In this document: in pieces, positions 18,426 to 27,941 of the stretch
How positions within the stretch are numbered: position 1 is the stretch's first letter
How the letters are laid out: every line of letters starts with the position of its first letter
Source: Propionivibrio sp.
GTDB lineage: Bacteria > Pseudomonadota > Gammaproteobacteria > Burkholderiales > Rhodocyclaceae
DNA length: 64,000 nt
Direction of reading: 5' to 3'
Assembly (NCBI GenBank): GCA_029975435.1
Contig: JARKPC010000241.1
Location: 1 to 64,000 of the forward strand
Notes under the pieces: generated by a model
Told to the model about the DNA's origin: nothing
Database searches by the model: none
Seen by the model: the letters and a program-made list of their open reading frames with translations, nothing else
Made by a program: the position numbers and the translations under genes

Positions 18426-19757
18426 ATGGAAACCAACGCGACAACCACCAATGCCGAAGCCGCACCGCAGCCCAGCGCACTCGAACGCACTCTGGAACTG
18501 TCGGTAGTCATCGCCGACCTCGACAAGGAAATTGATCAGCGCCTGAAGCGGCTGGGCAAGAACGTCAAGATGCCGGGTTTTCGCCCGGGCAAGGTGCCGG
18601 CCAACATCATCAAGCAGCAATATGGGTACGAAGCCCATATGGAAGCTCTGAACGAGGCTCTGGAAAAGGCGTTCAAGGAAGCAGTGAAGGCACAGCAGAT
18701 GCGAGTTGCCGGAACCCCGAAGATCGAACCGAAGAAGACCGAGAGCGAAACCCAGCTCGAATTCACCGCAACGTTCGAGGTTTATCCCGAAGTCAAGGTT
18801 GCCGATCTGAAGGAAGTGGAAATTGAGCGTCCGGTCCTTGAAGTCGGTGCAACCGAACTGGAAAACACCTTGAATGTTCTGCGCAAGCAGCGTGTCCGCT
18901 ATGAGCCGGTCGACCGCGCGGCGGCCACGGGCGATCGCGTGACTGTGGACTTCCTCGGCAAGAAGGGCGGCGAGCCGTTCCAGGGCGGCGAGGCCAAGGA
19001 TTATCCGTTCGTGATTGGCGAAGGGGCCATGCTGGCCGATTTCGAGAATGCCGCTACCGGCCTCAAGGCGGGCGAGTCGAAGACCTTCGAGATGACCTTC
19101 CCGGCCGACTACCATGCCAAGGATCTGGCGGGTCAGGCAGTAACGTTCGATATCACGGTCAAGCAGGTGAGCGAGGCGATCCTGCCGGAGATCGATGCCG
19201 AATTCGCCAAGTCGCTGGGCATTGCCGATGGCGATACGCAGAAGATGCGCAACGAAATCGAAACCAACCTCAAGCGCGAAGTGAAGAGCCGCCTGAAGAG
19301 CCGCGTCAAGAACCAGGTGATGGATGCGCTGCTCAAGACCAATCCTATCGACGTTCCGAACGCGCTGGTCGAAATCGAGATCGACCAGCTGATGCAGAAT
19401 GCGCGGCAGGATATGGAACAGCGCAGCGGCAAGAAGATGAAAGACTTCCCGATGCAGCGCGAGTGGTTCCTTGATCAGGCCAAGCGCCGCGTCAGCCTCG
19501 GGCTGGTGTTGTCCGAGATCGTCAAGACCAAGGAGCTGCATGCCAAGCCCGAGCAGATCAAGTCGGTCGTCGAGGATGCGGCGCAGAGCTACGAGCATCC
19601 GGAAGAAGTCATCCGCTGGTACTACGCCCAGCCGCAGCGTCTGGCCGAGATCGAAGGCGTGGTTATCGAGGACAATGTCGTAGAATGGGCGCTGTCGAGC
19701 GCCAAGGTTCTCGACAAGGCCATCGCTTTCGACGAACTGATGGGGCATCGGGGCTGA
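18426..19757 (+). CDS. tig: Trigger factor
   Basis: Ribosome-associated chaperone and peptidyl-prolyl isomerase, 443 residues. The ribosome-docking signature '[19 protein letters not shown]' is near residue 50. The FKBP-type PPIase domain (about 155-245) includes '[20 protein letters not shown]' and '[13 protein letters not shown]'. The C-terminal helical arms are highly charged. TTTAAGGA precedes the ATG. It heads the conserved tig-clpP-clpX-lon run, linking folding of nascent chains with ATP-dependent proteolysis. Confidence 0.97.
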   Translation: METNATTTNAEAAPQPSALERTLELSVVIADLDKEIDQRLKRLGKNVKMPGFRPGKVPANIIKQQYGYEAHMEALNEALEKAFKEAVKAQQMRVAGTPKIEPKKTESETQLEFTATFEVYPEVKVADLKEVEIERPVLEVGATELENTLNVLRKQRVRYEPVDRAAATGDRVTVDFLGKKGGEPFQGGEAKDYPFVIGEGAMLADFENAATGLKAGESKTFEMTFPADYHAKDLAGQAVTFDITVKQVSEAILPEIDAEFAKSLGIADGDTQKMRNEIETNLKREVKSRLKSRVKNQVMDALLKTNPIDVPNALVEIEIDQLMQNARQDMEQRSGKKMKDFPMQREWFLDQAKRRVSLGLVLSEIVKTKELHAKPEQIKSVVEDAAQSYEHPEEVIRWYYAQPQRLAEIEGVVIEDNVVEWALSSAKVLDKAIAFDELMGHRG

Positions 19758-19789
19758 TAGGGGAATTATCCCGAAGGAGAGGAGCTGGA

Positions 19790-20428
19790 ATGAATTTTGA
19801 TCGTATGGGAACGGAAGGTCGCTGGGATCCGCAGGCGCTGGGCATGGTGCCAATGGTCATCGAGCAGAGCGGTCGCGGCGAACGGGCGTATGACATCTAT
19901 TCCCGCTTGCTGAAAGAGCGCGTCATCTTTCTGGTCGGCCCGGTCAATGATGCGACGGCCAATCTGGTCGTTGCGCAGCTTCTCTTCCTCGAAGCAGAGA
20001 ATCCCGACAAGGACATCCATTTTTACATCAACTCGCCGGGCGGCTCGGTCTCTGCCGGGCTGTCGATCTATGACACGATGCAATTTGTCAAGCCGGACGT
20101 GTCTACGCTGTGCCTGGGGCAGGCCTGTTCTATGGGCGCTTTCCTGCTGACGGCCGGGGCCAAGGGCAAGCGTTTCGCCCTGCCGAACTCGCGTGTGATG
20201 ATCCACCAGCCGATGGGCGGTTTCCAGGGGCAGGCGTCGGACATCGCCATCCATGCCAAGGAAATCCTGTCGTTGCGGTCCAAGCTCAACGAAATCATGG
20301 CACACCATACCGGGCAGCCGGTCGAACGGATCGAGCGCGATACGGACCGCGACAATTTCCTCTCGGCGCAGGAAGCGGCAGAATACGGACTGATCGACAA
20401 GGTATTGCTCAGTCGCGATGCAGGTTGA
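19790..20428 (+). CDS. clpP: ATP-dependent Clp protease proteolytic subunit
   Basis: Serine peptidase subunit that forms a tetradecameric chamber capped by ClpX or ClpA. Catalytic Ser is in '[11 protein letters not shown]', His in '[10 protein letters not shown]' and Asp in '[10 protein letters not shown]'. '[18 protein letters not shown]' is the substrate-strand region. The track start at 19685 lies within tig. The ATG at 19790, just after GAAGGAGAGGAG, gives 212 residues, the normal ClpP length, beginning 32 bases after the tig stop. Confidence 0.96.
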   Translation: MNFDRMGTEGRWDPQALGMVPMVIEQSGRGERAYDIYSRLLKERVIFLVGPVNDATANLVVAQLLFLEAENPDKDIHFYINSPGGSVSAGLSIYDTMQFVKPDVSTLCLGQACSMGAFLLTAGAKGKRFALPNSRVMIHQPMGGFQGQASDIAIHAKEILSLRSKLNEIMAHHTGQPVERIERDTDRDNFLSAQEAAEYGLIDKVLLSRDAG

Positions 20429-20483
20429 TGTTTTGGGTTGTTGCTTCGCAATCTGACTGAACCAAGGAATGAGGTAAGCCAAG

Positions 20484-21755
20484 ATGGCGGAAAAAAAAGG
20501 TGGCGGCGAGAAGCTGCTGTACTGTTCGTTTTGCGGCAAGAGCCAGCATGAGGTCAAGAAGCTGATCGCCGGCCCGTCGGTATTCATCTGCGACGAGTGC
20601 ATCGATCTGTGCAACGACATCGTTCGGGATGAGCTTTCTTCCGACAAGGATGGCAAGGCGGCAAAGAGCGATCTGCCGACGCCGAAGGAGATATCGGCGC
20701 TGCTCGACCAGTATGTGATCGGGCAGGAACAGGCCAAGCGCATCCTGGCCGTGGCCGTATACAACCACTACAAGCGGCTGCGCCACCACGGCAAGACGAG
20801 CGACGACGTCGAACTCGCCAAGAGCAACATTCTGCTCATCGGTCCGACCGGGTCGGGCAAGACTTTGCTCGCGCAGACCCTGGCGCGCATGCTCAACGTG
20901 CCGTTCGTGATGGCTGACGCCACCACGTTGACCGAGGCCGGTTACGTCGGCGAGGATGTCGAGAACATCATCCAGAAGTTGTTGCAGAAGTGCGATTACG
21001 ATATCGAGAAGGCGCAGCAGGGCATTGTCTACATCGACGAAATCGACAAGATTTCGCGCAAGTCGGACAACCCGTCGATTACCCGTGACGTTTCCGGCGA
21101 GGGCGTACAGCAGGCGCTGCTGAAGCTGATCGAAGGCACCGTGGCGTCGGTGCCTCCGCAAGGCGGGCGCAAGCATCCGAACCAGGACTTCGTGCAGGTG
21201 GATACGACCAATATCCTTTTCATTTGTGGCGGCGCTTTTGATGGACTGGAAAAGGTCATCCGCAACCGCTCCGAACCCGGAGGCATGGGGTTCGGCGCAG
21301 AAGTGAAGAGCAAGGACGACAAGAAAGCCATCGGTGAAGTCCTGCGTACGGTGGAACCCGAGGATCTGATCAAGTTCGGCCTGATTCCGGAATTGATCGG
21401 TCGCTTGCCGGTCATCGCCACGCTGGAAGAACTGTCTACCGAGGCCTTGGTGCAGATCCTGATCGAACCGAAGAATGCGCTGGTCAAGCAGTATCAGAAG
21501 CTGTTCTCGATGGAAAATGTCGATCTGGAGATCCGCCCCGCCGCGATGACGGCGATTGCCAAGCGGGCATTGGAGCGCAAGACGGGGGCGCGCGGCCTGC
21601 GGTCCATTCTTGAGTCGGTGCTGCTGGATACGATGTACGAACTTCCGGGAATGGAGAATGTCTCAAAAGTCGTGATCGACGAGAACATGATCGCATCCGA
21701 CGCCAAGCCGATCCTGATCTACGCGGATCAGCCGAAGGTTTCCGGCTCCAACTGA
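20484..21755 (+). CDS. clpX: ATP-dependent Clp protease ATP-binding subunit ClpX
   Basis: AAA+ unfoldase of 423 residues that recognises tagged substrates and feeds ClpP. An N-terminal C4 zinc-binding domain is visible (CSFCGK and CDECIDLC). It is followed by Walker A '[12 protein letters not shown]', the pore loop '[11 protein letters not shown]', Walker B '[11 protein letters not shown]', and sensor 2 '[13 protein letters not shown]'. GAGG lies upstream of the ATG. The gene follows clpP by 55 bases and is probably cotranscribed with it; lon downstream also has its own heat-shock promoter. Confidence 0.97.
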   Translation: MAEKKGGGEKLLYCSFCGKSQHEVKKLIAGPSVFICDECIDLCNDIVRDELSSDKDGKAAKSDLPTPKEISALLDQYVIGQEQAKRILAVAVYNHYKRLRHHGKTSDDVELAKSNILLIGPTGSGKTLLAQTLARMLNVPFVMADATTLTEAGYVGEDVENIIQKLLQKCDYDIEKAQQGIVYIDEIDKISRKSDNPSITRDVSGEGVQQALLKLIEGTVASVPPQGGRKHPNQDFVQVDTTNILFICGGAFDGLEKVIRNRSEPGGMGFGAEVKSKDDKKAIGEVLRTVEPEDLIKFGLIPELIGRLPVIATLEELSTEALVQILIEPKNALVKQYQKLFSMENVDLEIRPAAMTAIAKRALERKTGARGLRSILESVLLDTMYELPGMENVSKVVIDENMIASDAKPILIYADQPKVSGSN

Positions 21756-21783
21756 GTTCCGCTGCCGTTGCCGTGGCCTGCGG

Positions 21784-21811
21784 CTTGAAATACGTTCTTG
21801 TGCCCCCAAGT
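21784..21811 (+). promoter_or_regulatory. sigma32 promoter of lon
   Basis: CTTGAAA (21784-21790) and CCCCAAGT (21804-21811) are 13 bases apart, matching the RpoH consensus except one -10 base. It is 33 bases before the lon ATG. The -10 is embedded in a GCCCCC/GGGGGC dyad. lon is a classical RpoH target. Confidence 0.72.
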
Positions 21812-21844
21812 TGAGGGGGCATTCACATCTTAAGAGCCCAAGTA

Positions 21845-24259
21845 ATGACCACGAATTTTTCCCCCTCCGACGAGACCGTCGAACTGCCGCTGCTGCCACT
21901 GCGCGATGTGGTGGTCTTCCCGCACATGGTGATTCCGCTGTTCGTCGGGCGGCCCAAGTCGATCAAGGCGCTCGAAGTGGCCATGGAGTCCGGCAAGGGC
22001 ATCCTGTTGGTGGCACAGAAATCAGCCGTCAAGGATGAGCCCGAGGCTGAGGATCTCTACGGCATCGGTTGCGTGGCCAATATCCTGCAGATGCTCAAAT
22101 TGCCCGACGGGACGGTCAAGGTGCTCGTCGAAGGGACACGCCGGGCGCACATCGGTGGAATCGAAACCCGCGACGGCATGTTCGTTGCCCAGGCGAGTGC
22201 GGCGGATGTCGAGGAAGGCGTCGATCATGAGGTTGAAGCGTTGCGCCGGGCGGTGATCGCGCAGTTCGACCAGTACGTGAAGCTGAACAAGAAGATTCCG
22301 CCCGAAATTCTGACCTCGATCGCCGGCATCGAAGAAGCCGGGCGTCTGGCCGATACGATCGCCGCGCACCTTCCGCTCAAACTCGAGCAGAAGCAGGAAG
22401 TGCTGGAGATGTTCGACATCCGTTCGCGTATTGAGCGGCTGCTCTCGCAACTGGAAACCGAGATCGACATTCTGCAGGTCGAAAAGCGCATCCGCGGCCG
22501 CGTCAAGCGCCAGATGGAGAAGAGCCAGCGCGAGTACTACCTCAACGAACAGGTCAAGGCCATCCAGAAGGAGCTAGGCGAAGGCGAGGATGGGGCCGAT
22601 TTCGAGGAACTCGAAAAGAAGGCCAAGGATGCCGGCATGAGCAAGGAAGGCATGGCCAAGGTGCAGTCCGAATTGAAGAAGCTCAAGCTGATGTCGCCGA
22701 TGTCGGCGGAAGCGACTGTCGTGCGCAACTTCATCGAAACGCTGATCAGCCTGCCATGGCGCAAGAAGACGCGCATCAGCCGGGATCTTTCCGCCGCTGA
22801 GAAGACCCTCGACAAGGACCACTGGGGGCTGGAAAAGGTCAAGGAACGCATCATCGAATACCTGGCCGTGCAACAGCGCGTTGACCGGCTCAAGGCGCCG
22901 ATTCTCTGCCTAGTCGGGCCTCCCGGCGTTGGCAAGACTTCGCTGGGGCAGTCGATCGCCACGGCGACCGGTCGCAAGTTCGTGCGCATGAGCCTTGGCG
23001 GCGTGCGCGACGAGGCCGAGATTCGCGGTCACCGCCGCACCTACATTGGTTCGATGCCGGGCAAGATCCTGCAGAACATGACCAAGGTCGGTGTGAAGAA
23101 TCCGCTGTTCCTGCTTGACGAAGTCGACAAGATGGGCCAGGACTTCCGCGGAGACCCGAGTTCCGCCCTGCTGGAAGTGCTTGATCCGGAACAGAATTCG
23201 ACCTTCGTCGATCACTACGTCGAGGTCGAGTATGACCTCTCCGAAGTGATGTTCGTGGCTACGGCCAATACGATGAACATTCCGGCGCCGTTGCTCGACC
23301 GCATGGAAGTGATTCGCCTGTCCGGCTACACCGAGGACGAGAAGATCAACATCGCGCACCGCTACCTGCTGCCCAAGCAGATGAAGTCGAACGGCCTGAA
23401 GAAGACCGAACTGACGGTGGCGGAAAGCGCCTTGCGCGACATCGTGCGCTATTACACCCGCGAAGCCGGGGTGCGTAGCCTGGAACGCGAAATTTCCAAG
23501 ATCTGCCGCAAGGTGGTCAAGACCCTGCTGCTCAAGAAGAGCCAGAAACGGATTGCGGTATCGTCCCGCAATCTCGACAAGTTCCTCGGGGTGCGGCGCT
23601 ACAACTTCGGCGTTGCCGAGCGCGAGAACCAGGTCGGGCAGGTGACCGGTTTGGCGTGGACCGAGGTGGGTGGCGAGTTGCTGACCATCGAATCGGTCGT
23701 GCTTCCCGGCAAGGGCAAGACGATCACGACCGGAAAACTCGGCGAGGTCATGCAGGAATCAGTGCAGGCCGCGCTTTCGGTCGTACGGAAGCGTTCGCGC
23801 TCTCTCGGCATCGTCGATGACTTCTATCAGAAGAACGACATTCACATTCACTTGCCGGAAGGCGCTATCCCAAAGGATGGCCCTTCGGCGGGCATCGGGC
23901 TGTGCACGGCGATCGTATCCGTGCTGACTGGCATTCCGGTGCGTTGCGACGTGGCCATGACCGGCGAGATCACCTTGCGCGGTGAAGTCCTGCCGATCGG
24001 TGGGCTCAAGGAGAAGTTGCTGGCCGCCGTGCGTGGCGGGCTGCAGCGCGTGCTGATTCCCGAAGAGAACGTTCGCGACCTCGCCGAGATACCGGAAAAC
24101 ATCAAGAACAAGCTCGAAATCATTCCGGTCAAGTGGATCGACAAGGTCCTCGAACTGGCGCTGGAGCGCATGCCGGAAGCTCTGCCAGAAGAAAATGCAA
24201 CGCCTGCGGTGGGTGCTGCATCCGAGAATGGGTCTGCACAATCCATCGTTACTCATTGA
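21845..24259 (+). CDS. lon: ATP-dependent protease Lon
   Basis: Hexameric cytosolic AAA+ serine protease degrading damaged and regulatory proteins, 804 residues. The N-terminal LON substrate domain starts '[23 protein letters not shown]'. A coiled coil runs near residues 190-290. Walker A is '[12 protein letters not shown]' and Walker B '[10 protein letters not shown]'. In the C-terminal protease domain the Ser is in '[10 protein letters not shown]' and the Lys lies in the segment '[14 protein letters not shown]'. It sits behind a sigma32 promoter and ends at a strong terminator. Confidence 0.97.
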   Translation: MTTNFSPSDETVELPLLPLRDVVVFPHMVIPLFVGRPKSIKALEVAMESGKGILLVAQKSAVKDEPEAEDLYGIGCVANILQMLKLPDGTVKVLVEGTRRAHIGGIETRDGMFVAQASAADVEEGVDHEVEALRRAVIAQFDQYVKLNKKIPPEILTSIAGIEEAGRLADTIAAHLPLKLEQKQEVLEMFDIRSRIERLLSQLETEIDILQVEKRIRGRVKRQMEKSQREYYLNEQVKAIQKELGEGEDGADFEELEKKAKDAGMSKEGMAKVQSELKKLKLMSPMSAEATVVRNFIETLISLPWRKKTRISRDLSAAEKTLDKDHWGLEKVKERIIEYLAVQQRVDRLKAPILCLVGPPGVGKTSLGQSIATATGRKFVRMSLGGVRDEAEIRGHRRTYIGSMPGKILQNMTKVGVKNPLFLLDEVDKMGQDFRGDPSSALLEVLDPEQNSTFVDHYVEVEYDLSEVMFVATANTMNIPAPLLDRMEVIRLSGYTEDEKINIAHRYLLPKQMKSNGLKKTELTVAESALRDIVRYYTREAGVRSLEREISKICRKVVKTLLLKKSQKRIAVSSRNLDKFLGVRRYNFGVAERENQVGQVTGLAWTEVGGELLTIESVVLPGKGKTITTGKLGEVMQESVQAALSVVRKRSRSLGIVDDFYQKNDIHIHLPEGAIPKDGPSAGIGLCTAIVSVLTGIPVRCDVAMTGEITLRGEVLPIGGLKEKLLAAVRGGLQRVLIPEENVRDLAEIPENIKNKLEIIPVKWIDKVLELALERMPEALPEENATPAVGAASENGSAQSIVTH

Positions 24260-24270
24260 TTCGTAATCAA

Positions 24271-24312
24271 AGCATGCCGGAAGCGGTTTTCCGGCATGCT
24301 TTTGTCTTTTTT
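24271..24312 (+). terminator. Rho-independent terminator of lon
   Basis: Perfect 12-bp stem AGCATGCCGGAA/TTCCGGCATGCT with a six-base loop, then TTTGTCTTTTTT. It begins 12 bases after the lon stop. Confidence 0.93.
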
Positions 24313-24341
24313 GCGGATCAGGGAAATCACCGGGTTTTCGC

Positions 24342-24371
24342 TTGACACAAGGATTTTTGCCTTGCTATAAG
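24342..24371 (+). promoter_or_regulatory. sigma70 promoter of hupB
   Basis: Consensus -35 TTGACA (24342-24347), an 18-base spacer and -10 TATAAG (24366-24371), about 49 bases before the GTG start. It lies directly after the lon terminator, giving hupB strong independent expression. Confidence 0.82.
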
Positions 24372-24419
24372 GGCGTTTGCAGGGCTTCCTGTACTTCAAC
24401 TTTATAACGAGGGGTCAAC

Positions 24420-24692
24420 GTGAATAAATCTGAATTGATTGATCAAATTGCCAGTTCAGCGGATATTTCCAAGGCCGCGGCCGGCCGTGCTGTGGATGCC
24501 ACGATAGCGGCCGTGAAAACGGCGCTAAAGAAGGGCGGTTCGGTTTCGCTGGTTGGTTTTGGAACTTTTTATGTCGGTAAGCGGGCTGCGCGCACCGGCC
24601 GCAATCCGCAGACTGGCGCGTCGATCAAGATCAAGGCAGCGAAGGTGCCGAAGTTCCGGCCTGGAAAAAACCTCAGGGATTCGGTACAATAA
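24420..24692 (+). CDS. hupB: DNA-binding protein HU-beta
   Basis: 90-residue nucleoid protein with the full HU/IHF signature: '[21 protein letters not shown]' and the DNA-binding arm '[21 protein letters not shown]', ending in '[16 protein letters not shown]'. It starts at GTG with GAGGGG upstream. It forms dimers that bend and compact DNA. The gene is placed as in other proteobacteria, directly after lon, and tRNA-Val follows 25 bases later. Confidence 0.96.
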   Translation: MNKSELIDQIASSADISKAAAGRAVDATIAAVKTALKKGGSVSLVGFGTFYVGKRAARTGRNPQTGASIKIKAAKVPKFRPGKNLRDSVQ

Positions 24693-24717
24693 TCGTTTTT
24701 GTGCTTCGGCGCGGTAT

Positions 24718-24793
24718 GGGTGCTTAGCTCAGTTGGTAGAGCGCTAGCCTTACAAGCTGGATGTCGGCGGTTCGAGCCCGTCAGCACCCACCA
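24718..24793 (+). tRNA. tRNA-Val (anticodon UAC)
   Basis: 76 bases: acceptor GGGTGCT/AGCACCC, D arm GCTC-AGTTGGTA-GAGC, anticodon stem CTAGC/GCTGG around CTTACAA (anticodon TAC), T arm around GGTTCGAGCCC, CCA encoded. It follows hupB closely. A TACAAT box inside the hupB 3' end could serve as its -10, but its -35 is weak. Confidence 0.96.
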
Positions 24794-24840
24794 GAAGAAG
24801 AACAGAATCATACGGTTTGTATGGCAAGACTGTGAAATAT

Positions 24841-24917
24841 GGAGTGGTAGTTCAGTTGGTTAGAATACCGGCCTGTCACGCCGGGGGTCGCGGGTTCGAG
24901 TCCCGTCCACTCCGCCA
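24841..24917 (+). tRNA. tRNA-Asp (anticodon GUC)
   Basis: 77 bases: acceptor GGAGTGG/CCACTCC, anticodon stem CCGGC/GCCGG around CTGTCAC (anticodon GTC), T loop GGTTCGAGTCC, and encoded CCA. It lies 47 bases after tRNA-Val and is probably cotranscribed with it. Confidence 0.97.
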
Positions 24918-24923
24918 TTATCG

Positions 24924-24950
24924 AAAGGCGAACGCAAGTTCGCCTTTTTT
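24924..24950 (+). terminator. Rho-independent terminator of the tRNA-Val/tRNA-Asp unit
   Basis: Stem AAAGGCGAAC/GTTCGCCTTT with a GCAA loop and continuing T tract. It starts seven bases after tRNA-Asp. Confidence 0.9.
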
Positions 24951-24990
24951 GTTATTGCATCGACTTTAATTGATCTAGCGGACATTCATC

Positions 24991-26898
24991 ATGTTTGACG
25001 CCGTACGCAACAACAAGCGAATTGTTCAGATTTTCCTGGGATTGATTACCCTGCCTTTTGCCTTCTGGGGGATCGATTCCTACATCAGGAATAGCGGAGC
25101 CGGCAGGGATCTGGCCAGCGTGGGAGACTCGAAGATCAGTATCCCGCAGTTTGAGCAGGCCTTGCGTGAGCGGCAGGACCAGATGCGCCAGTCCATGGGG
25201 GCTTCGTTCAAGCCGGAAATGATGAATCTGCCGGAAGTGCGACTGGGTATTCTCAATTCGCTGATCGATCAACGGCTCCTGCTGCAGGAGGCGGCCAAGA
25301 ATCGCCTGATGATGAGCGACGAGGCGCTGCGCGATTTCATCAGTAATGTTCCGGCCCTTCAGGAAAACGGCAAGTTCTCGATGTCGCGCTATGAGTCTGT
25401 ATTGCGCTCGCAAGGGATGTCGCAACCGCAATTCGAGGCGAGGGTGCGCCAGGATCTGACCTTGCAGCAACTGGTCGGGACGATCGGTTCGTCGGCCTTT
25501 GTGTCATCGACGCAAGCCGAGGCGATGTTGCGCCTGCAGTCTGAGGAACGCCAGTTCAGCGAGTTCAGGATTGCGTCCGACCAATTCGCGGACAAGATCA
25601 AGATCGAAACGGCAGCCGTGCAAAAGTTCTACGACGAGAACAAGAGCCGCTTTGAAATCCCGGAACAGGTCAAGGCCGAGTACGTCGTTCTGTCCCTTGA
25701 CGCGTTGCTGCCACAGGTGACGGTGAGCGATACCGAGATCAAGGCCTGGTTCGAGGGGCATCAGGACCGTTACCAGCAGGCCGAGGAACGGCGGGCCAGT
25801 CACATTCTCATCCAGACCAACGGGGATACCGGGAAGGAAAAAGCCAAGGCCAAGGCGGAGGAAGTGTTGAAGGAACTCCAGAAGGCCCCGGCCAGATTCG
25901 CGGATCTGGCCAAGCAGTATTCCCAGGATCCCGGTTCGGCGCAAAAGGGTGGCGATCTCGGGTTTTTCGGTCGCGGCATGATGGTCAAACCGTTCGAGGA
26001 TGCCGTATTCGGGCAGAAGGAGGGCGAGATTTCCGGACTGGTCGAATCCGACTTCGGCTATCACATCATCAAGGTTACAGGGATCAAGGCGGCGAAGCAG
26101 CGCCCGCTGACCGAAGTTCGTGCCGAAATCGAAGGGGAACTGAAGCGGCAGGCAGCTACCCGCAAGTTCGCCGAAGCGGCGGAAAGTTTCAACAATATGG
26201 TTTATGAGCAGTCCGATAGCCTGCAACCGGTTGTCGACAAGTTCAAATTGAAGATTCAGCAGAGTGGCTGGCTGCAGAAAAATGCCGATCCGCAGACGCT
26301 GGCAGCATTGGGTCCGCTGGGAAATGAAAAAGTGGTGACGGCCCTTTTCTCGGAAGATTCCGTCAAGAACAAACGGAACACGGAAGCGGTCGAGGTGGCT
26401 CCGAACACGCTGATTGCCGCGCGTGTCGCGGAGCACGTTGCTGCCTCCACGCGTCCTTTCGAATCGGTCAAGGGCGACATCGAGAAATACCTGAAGGCGC
26501 AGGAGGCGCAGGCACAGGCCAAGGCGGCGGGTGAAGCCCGGTTAGCTGAGTTGATCAAGGGCGAAGACAAGATCGCTTGGTCCGCCACGCGCAGCGCGTC
26601 ACGGTTGCAGGCTCGGCAACTGCAACTTCCGCCCGCTGCCCTGCAGGCGATCTTCAAGGCCGATGTGCAGAAACTGCCGGCTTATGTTGGGGTCAGCGTG
26701 GGCAATGTCTATGCGCTTTACAAGATCACCAAGGTCAGCCAGCCGGAGAAGATCGATGAAAACCAACTCAAGGCGCTTCGCGCCGAGTACGGGTCGATCG
26801 TCGCACAGGAAGATTTGTCGGCCTATCTGTCGAGCCTGCGTGCACGCTATAAGATCGACGTCAACAAGGCGGCGCTCGAGCCGAGAGAGCGCCAGTAA
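24991..26898 (+). CDS. ppiD: SurA N-terminal/PpiC-domain periplasmic folding chaperone PpiD
   Basis: 635-residue inner-membrane-anchored chaperone facing the periplasm at the Sec translocon. One N-terminal helix (residues about 12-33, '[22 protein letters not shown]') precedes the SurA_N-like region with '[19 protein letters not shown]'. A parvulin domain near 265-360 shows '[11 protein letters not shown]', '[38 protein letters not shown]' pieces and '[11 protein letters not shown]'. The remaining C-terminal half is helical. Its position after hupB and the tRNAs is conserved. No strong ribosome site is visible. Confidence 0.93.
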   Translation: MFDAVRNNKRIVQIFLGLITLPFAFWGIDSYIRNSGAGRDLASVGDSKISIPQFEQALRERQDQMRQSMGASFKPEMMNLPEVRLGILNSLIDQRLLLQEAAKNRLMMSDEALRDFISNVPALQENGKFSMSRYESVLRSQGMSQPQFEARVRQDLTLQQLVGTIGSSAFVSSTQAEAMLRLQSEERQFSEFRIASDQFADKIKIETAAVQKFYDENKSRFEIPEQVKAEYVVLSLDALLPQVTVSDTEIKAWFEGHQDRYQQAEERRASHILIQTNGDTGKEKAKAKAEEVLKELQKAPARFADLAKQYSQDPGSAQKGGDLGFFGRGMMVKPFEDAVFGQKEGEISGLVESDFGYHIIKVTGIKAAKQRPLTEVRAEIEGELKRQAATRKFAEAAESFNNMVYEQSDSLQPVVDKFKLKIQQSGWLQKNADPQTLAALGPLGNEKVVTALFSEDSVKNKRNTEAVEVAPNTLIAARVAEHVAASTRPFESVKGDIEKYLKAQEAQAQAKAAGEARLAELIKGEDKIAWSATRSASRLQARQLQLPPAALQAIFKADVQKLPAYVGVSVGNVYALYKITKVSQPEKIDENQLKALRAEYGSIVAQEDLSAYLSSLRARYKIDVNKAALEPRERQ

Positions 26899-26926
26899 TC
26901 GGTAGTTTCTTTTCCTGAGTCCAGAC

Positions 26927-26969
26927 ACGACAACGCCGGCTGAGTTTCCTCAGCCGGCGTTGTCGTTTT
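26927..26969 (+). terminator. Strong terminator between ppiD and fabI
   Basis: 18-bp stem (ACGACAACGCCGG... pairing with ...CCGGCGTTGTCGT) around a TTTC loop, followed by TTTT on the plus strand. It may also stop fabI transcripts arriving on the minus strand, but no T tract is present on that side. Confidence 0.88.
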
Positions 26970-26987
26970 GTCTTCTTGCCAGAAGGA

Positions 26988-27788
26988 TTACTGGGGCAGC
27001 GGGTCGGTATTGCCCAATGCCGTGGTGTTCAGCCCGCCGTCAACGTACATGATTTCGCCGGTGATGCCGCTGGCCAGGTCGGAGAGCAGGAAAGCTGCGG
27101 CGTTGCCCACTTCCTCGATGGTCACGTTGCGACGCAGCGGCGCATGGTGCGAATTGTAGGCGAGCAGCTTGCCGAAGTCGCCGATCCCCGAGGCGGCAAG
27201 CGTCTTGATTGGGCCGGCCGAAACGGCGTTGGCGCGGATGCCCTGCGGACCGAGACAGAAGGCCAGATAGCGCGTCGCCGCTTCCAGACTGGCCTTGGCG
27301 AGGCCCATGGTGTTGTAGTTCGGCATCGTACGCTCGGCGCCGAGGTAGGTCAGTGCCAGCAGGGCCGCGTTGTTGCCCTTCAGCAGCAGAGGCCGGGCTG
27401 CCTTGGCCAGCGCAGGGTAACTGTAGGAAGAAATGTCGTGGGCGATGCGGAACGATTCGCGTGAAATGCCCTCCAGAAAGTCGCCTTCGATCGCTTCCCT
27501 CGGTGCGTAGCCTATTGAATGGACCAGCCCTTCGAGTCCTTCCCAGTGCGTTGCCAAATCGGCAAAGAGCTTGTCGATCTGTTCATCCTCGGCGACATCG
27601 CAGGGGAATACCAGTGTGCTGTCGAATTCGGCGGCAAATTTGCTGACGCGTTCCTGGAAACGTTCGTTTTGAAAGGTAAAGGCCAGTTTGGCGCCTTCAC
27701 GATGGCAAGCCTTGGCGATACCGTAGGCAATCGAGTGCTTCGACAACAAACCGGTGATCAGGATGCGCCTGTCGGCAAGGAATCCCAT
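26988..27788 (-). CDS. fabI: Enoyl-[acyl-carrier-protein] reductase (NADH), FabI type
   Basis: Short-chain dehydrogenase-fold enzyme catalysing the last reduction of each fatty-acid elongation cycle; target of triclosan-like inhibitors. 266 residues starting [25 protein letters not shown], the FabI N-terminus. '[16 protein letters not shown]' and the catalytic Tyr-x6-Lys 'YNTMGLAK' are present, with '[11 protein letters not shown]' behind. The track ORF of 973 residues merges fabI with antisense sequence of the neighbouring gene; the ATG at 27788 with GGGAGA upstream is the true start. Confidence 0.96.
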   Translation of the reverse strand: MGFLADRRILITGLLSKHSIAYGIAKACHREGAKLAFTFQNERFQERVSKFAAEFDSTLVFPCDVAEDEQIDKLFADLATHWEGLEGLVHSIGYAPREAIEGDFLEGISRESFRIAHDISSYSYPALAKAARPLLLKGNNAALLALTYLGAERTMPNYNTMGLAKASLEAATRYLAFCLGPQGIRANAVSAGPIKTLAASGIGDFGKLLAYNSHHAPLRRNVTIEEVGNAAAFLLSDLASGITGEIMYVDGGLNTTALGNTDPLPQ

Positions 27789-27852
27789 GAATTCTCCCGT
27801 AACTGAATGATGATGGAATTGGAGTACTGGCCGGGAAACGGCCCGACACGGC

Positions 27853-27880
27853 ATTATAGGGGAATTTTTCCCTTTTTCGG
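27853..27880 (-). promoter_or_regulatory. Possible fabI promoter
   Basis: A perfect -10 TATAAT on the minus strand (27853-27858) sits 64 bases before the fabI start in the divergent intergenic region. The matching -35 (CCGAAA) is poor, so only the -10 is convincing. Confidence 0.35.
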
Positions 27881-27941
27881 GCATGGATTCTTGATTTGCT
27901 TCAATCGGAAATCCTGGCTGGCCTGCGTTACACTTCGCTCC

